DNA of 48,055 nt, from the NCBI GenBank assembly GCA_031296935.1, contig JAVDPD010000036.1, forward strand, positions 1 to 48,055, read 5' to 3'. Shown in pieces: positions 41,668 through 48,055 of the stretch (positions are counted from its first letter, which is position 1; each line of letters starts with the position of its first letter). Source of the DNA: Cerasicoccus maritimus. GTDB lineage: Bacteria; Verrucomicrobiota; Verrucomicrobiia; Opitutales; Cerasicoccaceae. The position numbers were made by a program, and so were the translations under genes. The notes under the pieces were generated by a model, which was not told the origin of the DNA, did not search any database, and was given only the letters and a program-made list of their open reading frames with translations.

Positions 41668-42821
41668 AACCACGCATAGACATCTTTATATTTGCCGACG
41701 CTCTTGGCTGGAGATTAGCCAACGAACGGGAATTCCTTGTCGACCTATTTCCGATCCGCAATCCATGCCAAACGCTATTTGGCTATTCGTCCACTTGCGA
41801 TCCAACAATTCTTACCGGCGAACTCCCTTGCAAGCACGGACACTTCTCATTCTTTGTCAAAGCCAATGGCGAGTCGCCGTTCAAGTCACTGGGGACACTT
41901 GGCTTTTTGCCACAGAGACTCGCTGGCCATCATCGCATCCGCAACAAGGTCAGCCGTTACGTTGCCAAGCGGATGGGCTATACCGGCTACTTTCAGCTTT
42001 ACAGCGTGCCATTCAACCGCCTGCCCTACCTCGACTACACTGAGAAGAAAGACATCTATGAACCTGGCGGAATCATTGGCGGACAAACCAACATCTTTCA
42101 GCACTGGCAGAACTCTGGCAAGCCGTGGATGCGATCAGACTGGCGTGCTGGCGACGAAGTAAACATCGCCCAGGCCAAGCAAGCCATCGCACAAGGCGAT
42201 GTCGAACTCGTGTATCTCTTCACCGCTGGACTCGACGCCACGATGCATAAATGCGGTCCCTCCGGCCCGGAAGTCGACGCCGCCTTCGATCAATTTGCCA
42301 AGCACCTACGCGAGCTCCACGCAACTGCTACAAAGAGCTACCGCGAAGTGCGTCTGCATTTATTCAGTGACCACGGCATGGCCGAAGTCACTGCAACCAG
42401 CGACATGTATAAACGCTGGCGCGAAGTCGACTTACGCTACGGCGAAGACTACATCGCAGTATGGGATTCCACCATGGTGCGTTTCTGGTTCGAGCACGAA
42501 CGCGCGCGCAAAGTCACTGAAGAATGGCTCAGCCAGCAACCCGAAGGAGATATCGTTACCGACACGCAACTTGCGTTTGGTGGCTGCCTGTTTCCTGACC
42601 GGAGGTATGGCGAATTATTCTACCTACTCAATCCTGGCACACTCTTTGTGCCATCGTTCATGAACATGGGATTTGTGAAAGGGATGCATGGTTACGACCC
42701 AAGCCACCCCGACAGCACTGCCTGCTGGCTTGCATCTCACAAAACCAAACCAGTGCTGAAGCTTAAGGATATTTTCCCGGTCATGCTTAACGCAGCCAAC
42801 CCCCAAACGCAAACAGCCTAA
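41664..42821 (+). CDS. Alkaline-phosphatase-superfamily phosphodiesterase/pyrophosphatase-like protein
   Basis: This 385-aa protein uses GTG 41664, which overlaps the preceding stop. It has the metal-site landmarks of the type I phosphodiesterase/nucleotide pyrophosphatase branch: IFADALGWRL (Asp), SSTCDPTILTGELPCKHGHFSF (Thr or Ser nucleophile), FTAGLDATMHKCGPSG (Asp and His), LFSDHGMAEV (Asp-His) and MHGYDPSHPDS (His). No signal peptide, so probably cytoplasmic. Related proteins occur in surface-polysaccharide loci, where they may cleave phosphodiester or nucleotide-sugar bonds. The substrate is unknown. It is followed 8 nt later by a pyrophosphatase gene. Confidence 0.85.
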   Translation: MKPRIDIFIFADALGWRLANEREFLVDLFPIRNPCQTLFGYSSTCDPTILTGELPCKHGHFSFFVKANGESPFKSLGTLGFLPQRLAGHHRIRNKVSRYVAKRMGYTGYFQLYSVPFNRLPYLDYTEKKDIYEPGGIIGGQTNIFQHWQNSGKPWMRSDWRAGDEVNIAQAKQAIAQGDVELVYLFTAGLDATMHKCGPSGPEVDAAFDQFAKHLRELHATATKSYREVRLHLFSDHGMAEVTATSDMYKRWREVDLRYGEDYIAVWDSTMVRFWFEHERARKVTEEWLSQQPEGDIVTDTQLAFGGCLFPDRRYGELFYLLNPGTLFVPSFMNMGFVKGMHGYDPSHPDSTACWLASHKTKPVLKLKDIFPVMLNAANPQTQTA

Positions 42822-42829
42822 CCCAAACT

Positions 42830-44428
42830 GTGGAAAAATTATACGTAACTGGACATCAAAACCCCGATACAGATTCCCTGGTATCGGCGCATGTTTTTGC
42901 CTGGATGATCAGTCAACAGTCAGATGCTCCACCCGCTCACGCCCTTCGCCTTGGTGAGCCCAATCCACAAAGTGAATGGCTCTTTGCTGAAGTCGGTGAA
43001 CCCATACCAGAGCTTCGTGAAGACTGCCGCCCAACGATGTTGGAAGCCTGTGCGCCCGCGCCATGCCTCTCCCCCGAGGCGCCATTGAGCACGGCCCTTC
43101 GCCTTTTGCGTGAAAGCCGTTCACCACTAGTCGTAGTCGGTGATGAAAGCGGCATTCATGGCATCATCAGCGAGCGCATGCCGCGCGTCACCTACTTGCT
43201 CAGCGCCAATGTCGAGGACATGCTCGGCACACTGCTTCAATGGGAACACCTCGTGCAAAGCCTGCCACTAGAGCCGCTCAATGCGGCTCCTCTGCAAACC
43301 ACCCCTACCGGCATGCGCTTCGTTAGTGGCGCACCCGCGCAAGCAAACGACATCCTCGTCACTGGTCCGATGCCGGAGAATCCGCAGGCGCTACTCGAAC
43401 AAAAGCCCGCCGCGATCATCATCGTTGGACCAATGCCGTGCCCAACCCTCACCACACAGCATGAAACACCCGTGTTCGCCTATCAAGGCAGCGCGTTTGC
43501 CTTCTGCGCGAGTCTGGGTGGCTGCATACCATGCAGCAACGCGATGGAAACAAACTTCACTACGATAATGGGAGACGAGATTCTCTCCGAGTGCCGCGAC
43601 ACTATCGCTCGCACAGAATACGGACTCCTCGTCACTGACGACTCAGGGCAGCTTCATGGTCTTGTGACTACACAACAGCTCGCCGCCGCGCCTCGCCGCA
43701 AGGTAGCGCTCGTCGATCATTTCGAGCGTGCACAGAGCATCAAGGGACTGGAAGAAGCCGAGATCTTCGCCATAGTCGACCATCACCGCATAGGCGACAT
43801 CGAGACGAGTGAACCGGTTGACATCGACTGTCGCATCTGGGGCTCCACCGCCAGCATTCTCTTTGCCCGCTGCAAGGAAAGCGGCCTCATCGTGCCACCC
43901 GCCAAAGCCAAGCTTCTACTCGGCGCGCTGATCTCCGATACGTTGCTTTTGCAGTCGCCCACCACCCGCGAGCAAGACCGCCGCATCGCCAAAGAACTGG
44001 CCGACATTGCGGGCGTCGACCTGCAAGCCTTCGGCCTCGATGTGCTGCGCCACAACGACCGTCTCCTTACAGCCAAAGCCAGCTCACTCGTCAAAGCCGA
44101 CTGCAAAGCCTTCACCCACGGCAAGCATCGCTTCCTAGCTACACAAATCGAAACCGTCGACCTCTCTGCCCTTACCGACGAACGCGCGCTGGAGCTGGAA
44201 ACTTCCCTTGAGTCGCAGCTATCCTCAGAGGACTTTGCGATGCTGATGATTACCGATGTGCTCAAGCAAGTCAGCCGCATCAGTGTCCTTTCAAGCGAAG
44301 CAACCTGGCGCCGCAAACTCATTCCGCTCGACGCAGAAACCATCAACGGCCACGCCTGGCTGGCCGAAGGCTTCGTCTCCCGCAAAAAGCAACTCATCCC
44401 CTACGTCCTCGGCCAAATCGATTCATGA
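42830..44428 (+). CDS. CBS-domain manganese-dependent inorganic pyrophosphatase (family II, DHH)
   Basis: This 532-aa protein starts at GTG 42830. The N-terminal DHH part begins VTGHQNPDTDSLVSA (metal-binding His and Asp). It is split by two CBS domains (about 70-125 and 245-290) around a DRTGG-like segment, as in regulated CBS-PPases. The DHH part resumes with ALVDHFERAQS and IVDHHRIGDIE, and DHHA2 contains LISDTLLLQSPTT and the C-terminal SRKKQLIP. The DHN triad of the typical VDHNE is DHF here. Pyrophosphate removal would pull nucleotide-sugar synthesis forward, and CBS domains let adenine nucleotides regulate it. Its stop overlaps the next start (ATGA). Confidence 0.92.
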   Translation: MEKLYVTGHQNPDTDSLVSAHVFAWMISQQSDAPPAHALRLGEPNPQSEWLFAEVGEPIPELREDCRPTMLEACAPAPCLSPEAPLSTALRLLRESRSPLVVVGDESGIHGIISERMPRVTYLLSANVEDMLGTLLQWEHLVQSLPLEPLNAAPLQTTPTGMRFVSGAPAQANDILVTGPMPENPQALLEQKPAAIIIVGPMPCPTLTTQHETPVFAYQGSAFAFCASLGGCIPCSNAMETNFTTIMGDEILSECRDTIARTEYGLLVTDDSGQLHGLVTTQQLAAAPRRKVALVDHFERAQSIKGLEEAEIFAIVDHHRIGDIETSEPVDIDCRIWGSTASILFARCKESGLIVPPAKAKLLLGALISDTLLLQSPTTREQDRRIAKELADIAGVDLQAFGLDVLRHNDRLLTAKASSLVKADCKAFTHGKHRFLATQIETVDLSALTDERALELETSLESQLSSEDFAMLMITDVLKQVSRISVLSSEATWRRKLIPLDAETINGHAWLAEGFVSRKKQLIPYVLGQIDS

Positions 44429-45672
44429 AACCGCGCACGATCATCCACGTTCCACGCCGCTTCGCCCTCGATGAATGGGGAGGCACGGAATCGGTGATCT
44501 ACAACCTCTGCCGCCAACAACGCGCGGCGGGCCTCAACCCGGAAATCCACACTTCACGCGCCCTCGCATCCACACCTGCCGAGACTTGGCGGGACATCCC
44601 CATCCGCCGCTACCCCTACGTTTATCCATTCTTCGGACTCAGCGCGGAGGAGAAGCATGCGCTCGATAAAAAAGGCGGTAATCTGCTCTCCCTCCCCCTC
44701 CTCAACAACCTCGCGTGGCGCAGTGATGTGCGCATCTACCATGCCCACGTGACCAAGCGCATGGGCGCCACAGTCCGCACTGCCGCGCGCCTGCGCAAGA
44801 AGCCGTTTGTCGTCACGCTGCACGGCAATATCTTCGATGTGCCCAAAGACGAGGCACAGTCGCTTGTTGCTGCACAGCAAGGCCACTTCGAATGGGGTCG
44901 TCCGTTTGGACTCCTGTTCGGCAGTCGGCATTTGCTTGAGCGCGCCGACGCCGTGATCTGCGTGGGCTACTCAGAATACGAGGCCGCCCGTCAACGCCTG
45001 CCGGCGGACCGCGTCTGCCACTTGCCCAATGGTGTCGAGCCCGACAACCTCACCGGCGGCGACGGCCAAGCAGCACGCCAACGCCTTGGCTTCGGCGCGG
45101 ACGATTTCATCTTTGGCTGCATTAGCCGCCTCGATCCACAGAAAAACCAAAAGCTGCTCATCGATGCGTGGATCCGTGTGCGCCAGCAAACACCCAACGC
45201 CCGGCTGCTGCTCTGCGGCCCCGCGACCAATGCCGACTACGCCACCGAACTCCATTCGCTGATCGACGCATCTGGCTTTGCCAACGACGTGCGCCTGCTT
45301 CCGCCAGTCGAAGTCGAGAGCGCCGAGCACCGCGACCTGCTCGCTGCACTAGACTGCTTTGTCCTCGCCTCAAGACATGAACCCTTTGGTATCGTGGTGC
45401 TCGAAGCCTGGGCCACGCAAACGCCCGTTATCGCTTCGGCAGTCGGCGGATTACAGCGACTCGTTACCCACGAGAAAACCGGTCTGCATTTCCCCAGTGC
45501 CGACACTGAGGCGCTGGCCACACAAATGAACCGCCTTCTCACCGAACCCGGACTCGCGCCAGTCCTTGCCGCCGCCGGCAATGCCGAAGTCCACGCCCAC
45601 TACACTTGGCAAACCATCGCCGCCCAACAGGAAACCATTTACCAACAAGCAGAGGAGCGCCATCGATCATGA
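44425..45672 (+). CDS. Family 4 glycosyltransferase
   Basis: This 415-aa GT-B enzyme starts KPRTIIHVPRRFALDEWGGTESVIYNL (acceptor half with the Gly-Gly-Thr-Glu loop). The donor half has IFGCISRLDPQKNQKLLIDAW and ASRHEPFGIVVLEAWATQTPVIAS (E-x7-E signature). Overlaps of 4 nt with the pyrophosphatase gene and 4 nt with the GT2 gene indicate translational coupling. From here to the end of the operon the DNA is visibly richer in G+C than the regulatory block upstream. Confidence 0.93.
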   Translation: MKPRTIIHVPRRFALDEWGGTESVIYNLCRQQRAAGLNPEIHTSRALASTPAETWRDIPIRRYPYVYPFFGLSAEEKHALDKKGGNLLSLPLLNNLAWRSDVRIYHAHVTKRMGATVRTAARLRKKPFVVTLHGNIFDVPKDEAQSLVAAQQGHFEWGRPFGLLFGSRHLLERADAVICVGYSEYEAARQRLPADRVCHLPNGVEPDNLTGGDGQAARQRLGFGADDFIFGCISRLDPQKNQKLLIDAWIRVRQQTPNARLLLCGPATNADYATELHSLIDASGFANDVRLLPPVEVESAEHRDLLAALDCFVLASRHEPFGIVVLEAWATQTPVIASAVGGLQRLVTHEKTGLHFPSADTEALATQMNRLLTEPGLAPVLAAAGNAEVHAHYTWQTIAAQQETIYQQAEERHRS

Positions 45673-46559
45673 ACCAACTGCCAGATTCCATCAGCCTCGT
45701 CATGCGATCCTACAACGAAGCATGGGCCATCGGCGACACGCTCAAGGCCGTGTTCGATCAGGATTACCCGGGCAAGATCGAGCTCATCGTCATCGACAGC
45801 GCGTCGACCGATGGCTCGCATGAGATCATCCGCCAGTTCGATCCCTACGCCTTTGAAATCCTCGAGCCCGGGACTTACGTGCCCGGCGTCGTGCTCAACC
45901 GCGGCATGCAGCTGGCCACCAACGAATGGGTCGTCTACCTGAACAGCGACGCCACGCCCGCCAATCGCCAATGGCTCAGCGAACTGCTCAAAGTCGCCCT
46001 CGCGACGCCGAATCTCGGCTCGGCATTCAGTCGGCAGATTCCACGCGACGATTGCCAAGCCGTCTTCGCGCACGACTACGACCGCTGCTTCGGCCCCAAC
46101 CGTGAAAGCGTCAACTGGCCCAACTTCTTCAGCATGGTCAGTTGCATCACGTCAAAGACAATCTGGCAGCAGTTCCCCTTCCGCGAAGATCTCCAATACG
46201 CCGAAGACGACGAGTGGTCACGCCGGATGAAAGATGGCGGTCGCGAAATTGTCCTCGCCGAGAAATCCATCGCCATCCACTCGCACAATTACACGCTGGC
46301 GCAGTCTTACAAACGCGCCCGAGGCGACGCCGTTGCCGTCTCCAAAGCCGGGCACGCCAACCCAGTTGGCAACAAGCCGAAGTTCCTCATAATGGGCACG
46401 GTCAAAGACGCGCTGGCCGACTTTAAATTCTGCCAACGCGAAGGCCGTCTCAGCGAATGGCCACACGCGATCGGAGTCCGCTGGCAGCAACGCCGGGGAC
46501 GCGCCGATGGCTACGATGCCGGTGCCGCCGAACGAATCGCCAATCAGCAGTCGTCATGA
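45669..46559 (+). CDS. Family 2 glycosyltransferase
   Basis: This 296-aa GT-A enzyme uses ATG 45669, overlapping the previous stop; the frame is open 21 codons further upstream but that part lies within the preceding gene. The N-terminus SISLVMRSYNEAWAIGDTLKAV with LIVIDSASTDGS is the GT2 nucleotide-binding start, the metal-binding D-x-D equivalent is in YLNSDATP, and the catalytic-base region is QYAEDDEWSRRM. It is inverting and cytoplasmic; the donor sugar is unknown. It is similar to rhamnosyltransferase-type GT2 enzymes of polysaccharide loci. Confidence 0.92.
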   Translation: MNQLPDSISLVMRSYNEAWAIGDTLKAVFDQDYPGKIELIVIDSASTDGSHEIIRQFDPYAFEILEPGTYVPGVVLNRGMQLATNEWVVYLNSDATPANRQWLSELLKVALATPNLGSAFSRQIPRDDCQAVFAHDYDRCFGPNRESVNWPNFFSMVSCITSKTIWQQFPFREDLQYAEDDEWSRRMKDGGREIVLAEKSIAIHSHNYTLAQSYKRARGDAVAVSKAGHANPVGNKPKFLIMGTVKDALADFKFCQREGRLSEWPHAIGVRWQQRRGRADGYDAGAAERIANQQSS

Positions 46560-47794
46560 AAATTATGACCATCAGTAACCTCTACCCCCCGCACCACGTG
46601 GGCGGCTACGAAGTACGCTGCCAGCAGGTCATGGATCGGCTGCGCGGGCGCGGGCACGAAGTCCATGTCCTCACTTCCAATCACGCTAAACCCGGCGTCA
46701 CGGAGCCGGACCCGCCCGGCATTGAGCGCGCGCTGCGCATTCACGGGTTCTTCGGTCACCCCTGGCTACCCATGCACCAGTTGCTCGAGCTGGAGCGCGA
46801 GAACCACGCCACGCTCATCGCTGCGATTAAGCGCGTGCAGCCCGACGTCATTCACGTGTGGAACATGGGCGGCATTTCCAAGTCGCTCCTCCACCGCCTC
46901 GAAGATGGAAACATCCCCGTCGTCTACGACATCTCCGATCACTGGATCGCGCGTAGCCTCAAGGGCGACGTGTGGCTCGACTGGTGGAATCGCCGCGCAC
47001 GGGGAGGCTCGGGTCTCCTCCGCATGCTCGCCGAACTGCTTGCCCAGCGCCGCAAGTTTGACCGCGACGCGCCCACCTACCCCGTCGAGCGGATCGCCTG
47101 GAAGCACATCTATTTTTGCAGCGCCTTCCTGCGCCAGCTCACGCTCGATGCTGGCTATAAAGTTGGCCACGGCAGCGTGATTTACTGCGGCGTGGAGACG
47201 GCCAAGTTCGAGCACAAAACAGACTACAGCGAATTCAAGCGCCTGCTCTTCGTCGGCCGCCTCAGCGAAGACAAGGACCCGCTAACTGCGATTCGCGGTG
47301 TCGCCAAAGCCCGCGCTCAAGGTCTTGACGTCACGCTCGATCTCTACGGCAAAGGCGACCAGGAATACGTACAGCAGCTTCATGATTCCTGCGCCGACTT
47401 AAAGCTCGGCAACGCCGTCCAATTCAAGTCCTGCACACCTGAGGAAATGCGGCGTGTATATTCGCAGTACGACGCGCTGCTCTTCACCAGCAACTGGGGA
47501 GAGCCCTTTGCGCTGACGCCACTGGAAGCCATGGCCGCGCGCCTGCCCGTGATCCTCGTCCCCGACGGCGGCGATGTCGAGCTCGGTCGCGACGGCGAGA
47601 ATTGCGTGCTGGCCGAAGCCGCGAATCCCGAGTCCCTTGCCAGCGGTATAAAACGGCTCCATGAAAATCCAACGCTTAGACAGCAAATTGCCAAGAGTGC
47701 TGGTACCGAAGTCGACGATCAATACGACCTAAAGCCTATCAGCGAACAGATCGAATCCTTCCTGGAGAACGTGCTTCGAGAATCGCGCGGATAA
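46556..47794 (+). CDS. Family 4 glycosyltransferase
   Basis: This 412-aa GT-B enzyme starts at ATG 46556 (MKIMTISNLYPPHHVGGYEV), overlapping the GT2 stop by 4 nt; the longer upstream frame is a shadow. The acceptor half has the HHVGGYE loop and HVWNMGGISKSLLHRL. The donor half has RLLFVGRLSEDKDPLTAIRG and TSNWGEPFALTPLEAMAARLPVILV (E-x7-E). It is the last gene of the rightward operon, 141 bp before the insertion sequence. Confidence 0.93.
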   Translation: MKIMTISNLYPPHHVGGYEVRCQQVMDRLRGRGHEVHVLTSNHAKPGVTEPDPPGIERALRIHGFFGHPWLPMHQLLELERENHATLIAAIKRVQPDVIHVWNMGGISKSLLHRLEDGNIPVVYDISDHWIARSLKGDVWLDWWNRRARGGSGLLRMLAELLAQRRKFDRDAPTYPVERIAWKHIYFCSAFLRQLTLDAGYKVGHGSVIYCGVETAKFEHKTDYSEFKRLLFVGRLSEDKDPLTAIRGVAKARAQGLDVTLDLYGKGDQEYVQQLHDSCADLKLGNAVQFKSCTPEEMRRVYSQYDALLFTSNWGEPFALTPLEAMAARLPVILVPDGGDVELGRDGENCVLAEAANPESLASGIKRLHENPTLRQQIAKSAGTEVDDQYDLKPISEQIESFLENVLRESRG

Positions 47795-47935
47795 CAGCGG
47801 TCTCTATCCCCCAATTACCACATCCCAATACAGATAGAGATCCGTTCCTGTTTATACACAATTACGGACACGCTTGCTCTCAAAACCATTCAATCCGATA
47901 GAGAGATTGGTCGAATCACTACGCAGCCACGGTCA
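47795..47935. other. Intergenic region between the last glycosyltransferase and the IS
   Basis: It contains an 8-bp inverted repeat (TCTCTATC 47801-47808 with GATAGAGA 47833-47840, 24-nt loop) and a further direct copy of GATAGAGA at 47896-47903. No T-run follows, so it is at best a weak terminator. Nothing else was recognised. Confidence 0.4.
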
Positions 47936-47954
47936 GTCTAGAGATAACATGAAG

Positions 47955-47988
47955 TTGCCGGGTTGAGCACTTGCTCAACCCGGCAACC
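47955..47988 (+). repeat. Perfect hairpin two bases before the transposase start
   Basis: A 15-bp perfect stem (47955-47969 with 47974-47988) closes a 4-nt loop actt. It ends two bases before the ATG at 47991, where a Shine-Dalgarno would otherwise sit. It could limit translation of read-through transcripts or be a transposase-recognised end structure. Confidence 0.85.
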
Positions 47989-47990
47989 GA

Positions 47991-48055
47991 TGATAGATCA
48001 AAAACAATACCTGGCCGTTAAGCTCGGCATCGATGTTCACGCTGACAGCTACGTG
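47991..48055 (+). CDS. IS110-family transposase, N-terminal fragment (runs off the window)
   Basis: The frame reads MIDQKQYLAVKLGIDVHADS then YV and continues past the last base. GIDVH carries the first catalytic Asp of the DEDD domain of IS110-family transposases. Identical over the first 15 residues to the minus-strand fragment at 1-45 and clearly related to the relic at 13436. Confidence 0.78.

Larger units (their letters stand above)
47936..48055 (+). mobile_element. Left end of an IS110-family insertion sequence (truncated by the window)
   Basis: The element boundary is inferred at the tctagagataacatg motif shared with 84-98 and 13383-13397. A 15-bp perfect hairpin and the start of the transposase follow. 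The left non-coding end is only about 55 nt. In IS110-type elements with a bridge RNA encoded upstream of the transposase this end is usually longer, so any bridge RNA may lie at the other end, outside the window. Confidence 0.78.

Noticed and set aside
47801..47840. Terminator at the end of the rightward operon
   Set aside because: The 8-bp stem has a 24-nt loop and no T-run, so it does not meet the intrinsic terminator pattern.
1..48055. Composite transposon flanked by IS110 copies
   Set aside because: Inverted outward-facing partial copies at both extreme ends fit an assembly break better, and the enclosed housekeeping genes (murA, ruvB, def) argue against a mobile cargo.
1..48055. tRNA, rRNA or CRISPR array
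   Set aside because: I saw no cloverleaf-like, rRNA-like or regularly spaced repeat sequence in the intergenic regions.

Overview
The window looks like a complete contig from a Verrucomicrobiota genome, probably the Opitutae/Puniceicoccales group. This is inferred from gene content (exosortase with a detached EpsI-like protein, a PEP-CTERM protein, a UrtA-like binding protein beside a chemoreceptor) and moderate-to-high GC; no rRNA or other phylogenetic marker is present to settle it. Both ends lie inside the first codons of outward-facing IS110-family transposases, which is how a draft contig typically breaks at a multicopy insertion sequence.

Region 1 (about 0.3-5.5 kb, minus strand): an operon of murA, a duplicated-domain secreted protein and ruvB, preceded by an R/G/Q-rich disordered protein gene that ends in a clear intrinsic terminator. 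Region 2 (5.9-10.5 kb, plus): a three-gene sensory unit with a cNMP-binding-domain histidine kinase, a UrtA-like lipoprotein and a methyl-accepting chemotaxis protein, without any transporter genes. Region 3 (10.47-13.3 kb): a four-helix-bundle (S23/IVP) gene lying between 30-nt inverted repeats and wedged between the chemoreceptor gene and def, then a methyltransferase and a CE7-type esterase. Region 4 (13.4-14.0 kb): a decayed IS110 copy and unexplained intergenic DNA.

Region 5 (14.0-47.8 kb) is the main content: a divergent exopolysaccharide/exosortase supercluster of 29 genes read outward from a 101-bp intergenic region at 33,540-33,640. The leftward arm (17 genes) encodes a STAS protein, a nucleotidyltransferase-fold protein, glycosyltransferases, a GT26 transferase fused to two STAS domains, a Wzx-like flippase, a PEP-CTERM protein, a TPR protein, exosortase, EpsI-like protein, a Wzy-like polymerase, a Wzz/Wzc-like protein with a degenerate kinase domain, and two Wza-like export proteins. 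The rightward arm (12 genes) starts with the initiating phosphoglycosyl transferase and a mosaic nucleotidyltransferase/hexapeptide protein. It then encodes a regulatory block: H-NOX gas sensor, hybrid histidine kinase, REC-histidine kinase, RsbW-like kinase/SpoIIE-like phosphatase and a single-domain REC. It ends with an alkaline-phosphatase-superfamily enzyme, a CBS-type pyrophosphatase and three glycosyltransferases. Most adjacent genes overlap by 1-23 nt, so each arm is probably one translationally coupled operon.

The most interesting inference is that polysaccharide production is controlled by an NO-sensing phosphorelay feeding a partner switch. The RsbW/SpoIIE protein would set the phosphorylation state of the STAS protein and possibly of the STAS domains carried directly on the GT26 glycosyltransferase. 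The logic resembles the Vibrio fischeri SypE/SypA and HnoX/HahK control of syp polysaccharide, with the target domain here built into a biosynthetic enzyme.
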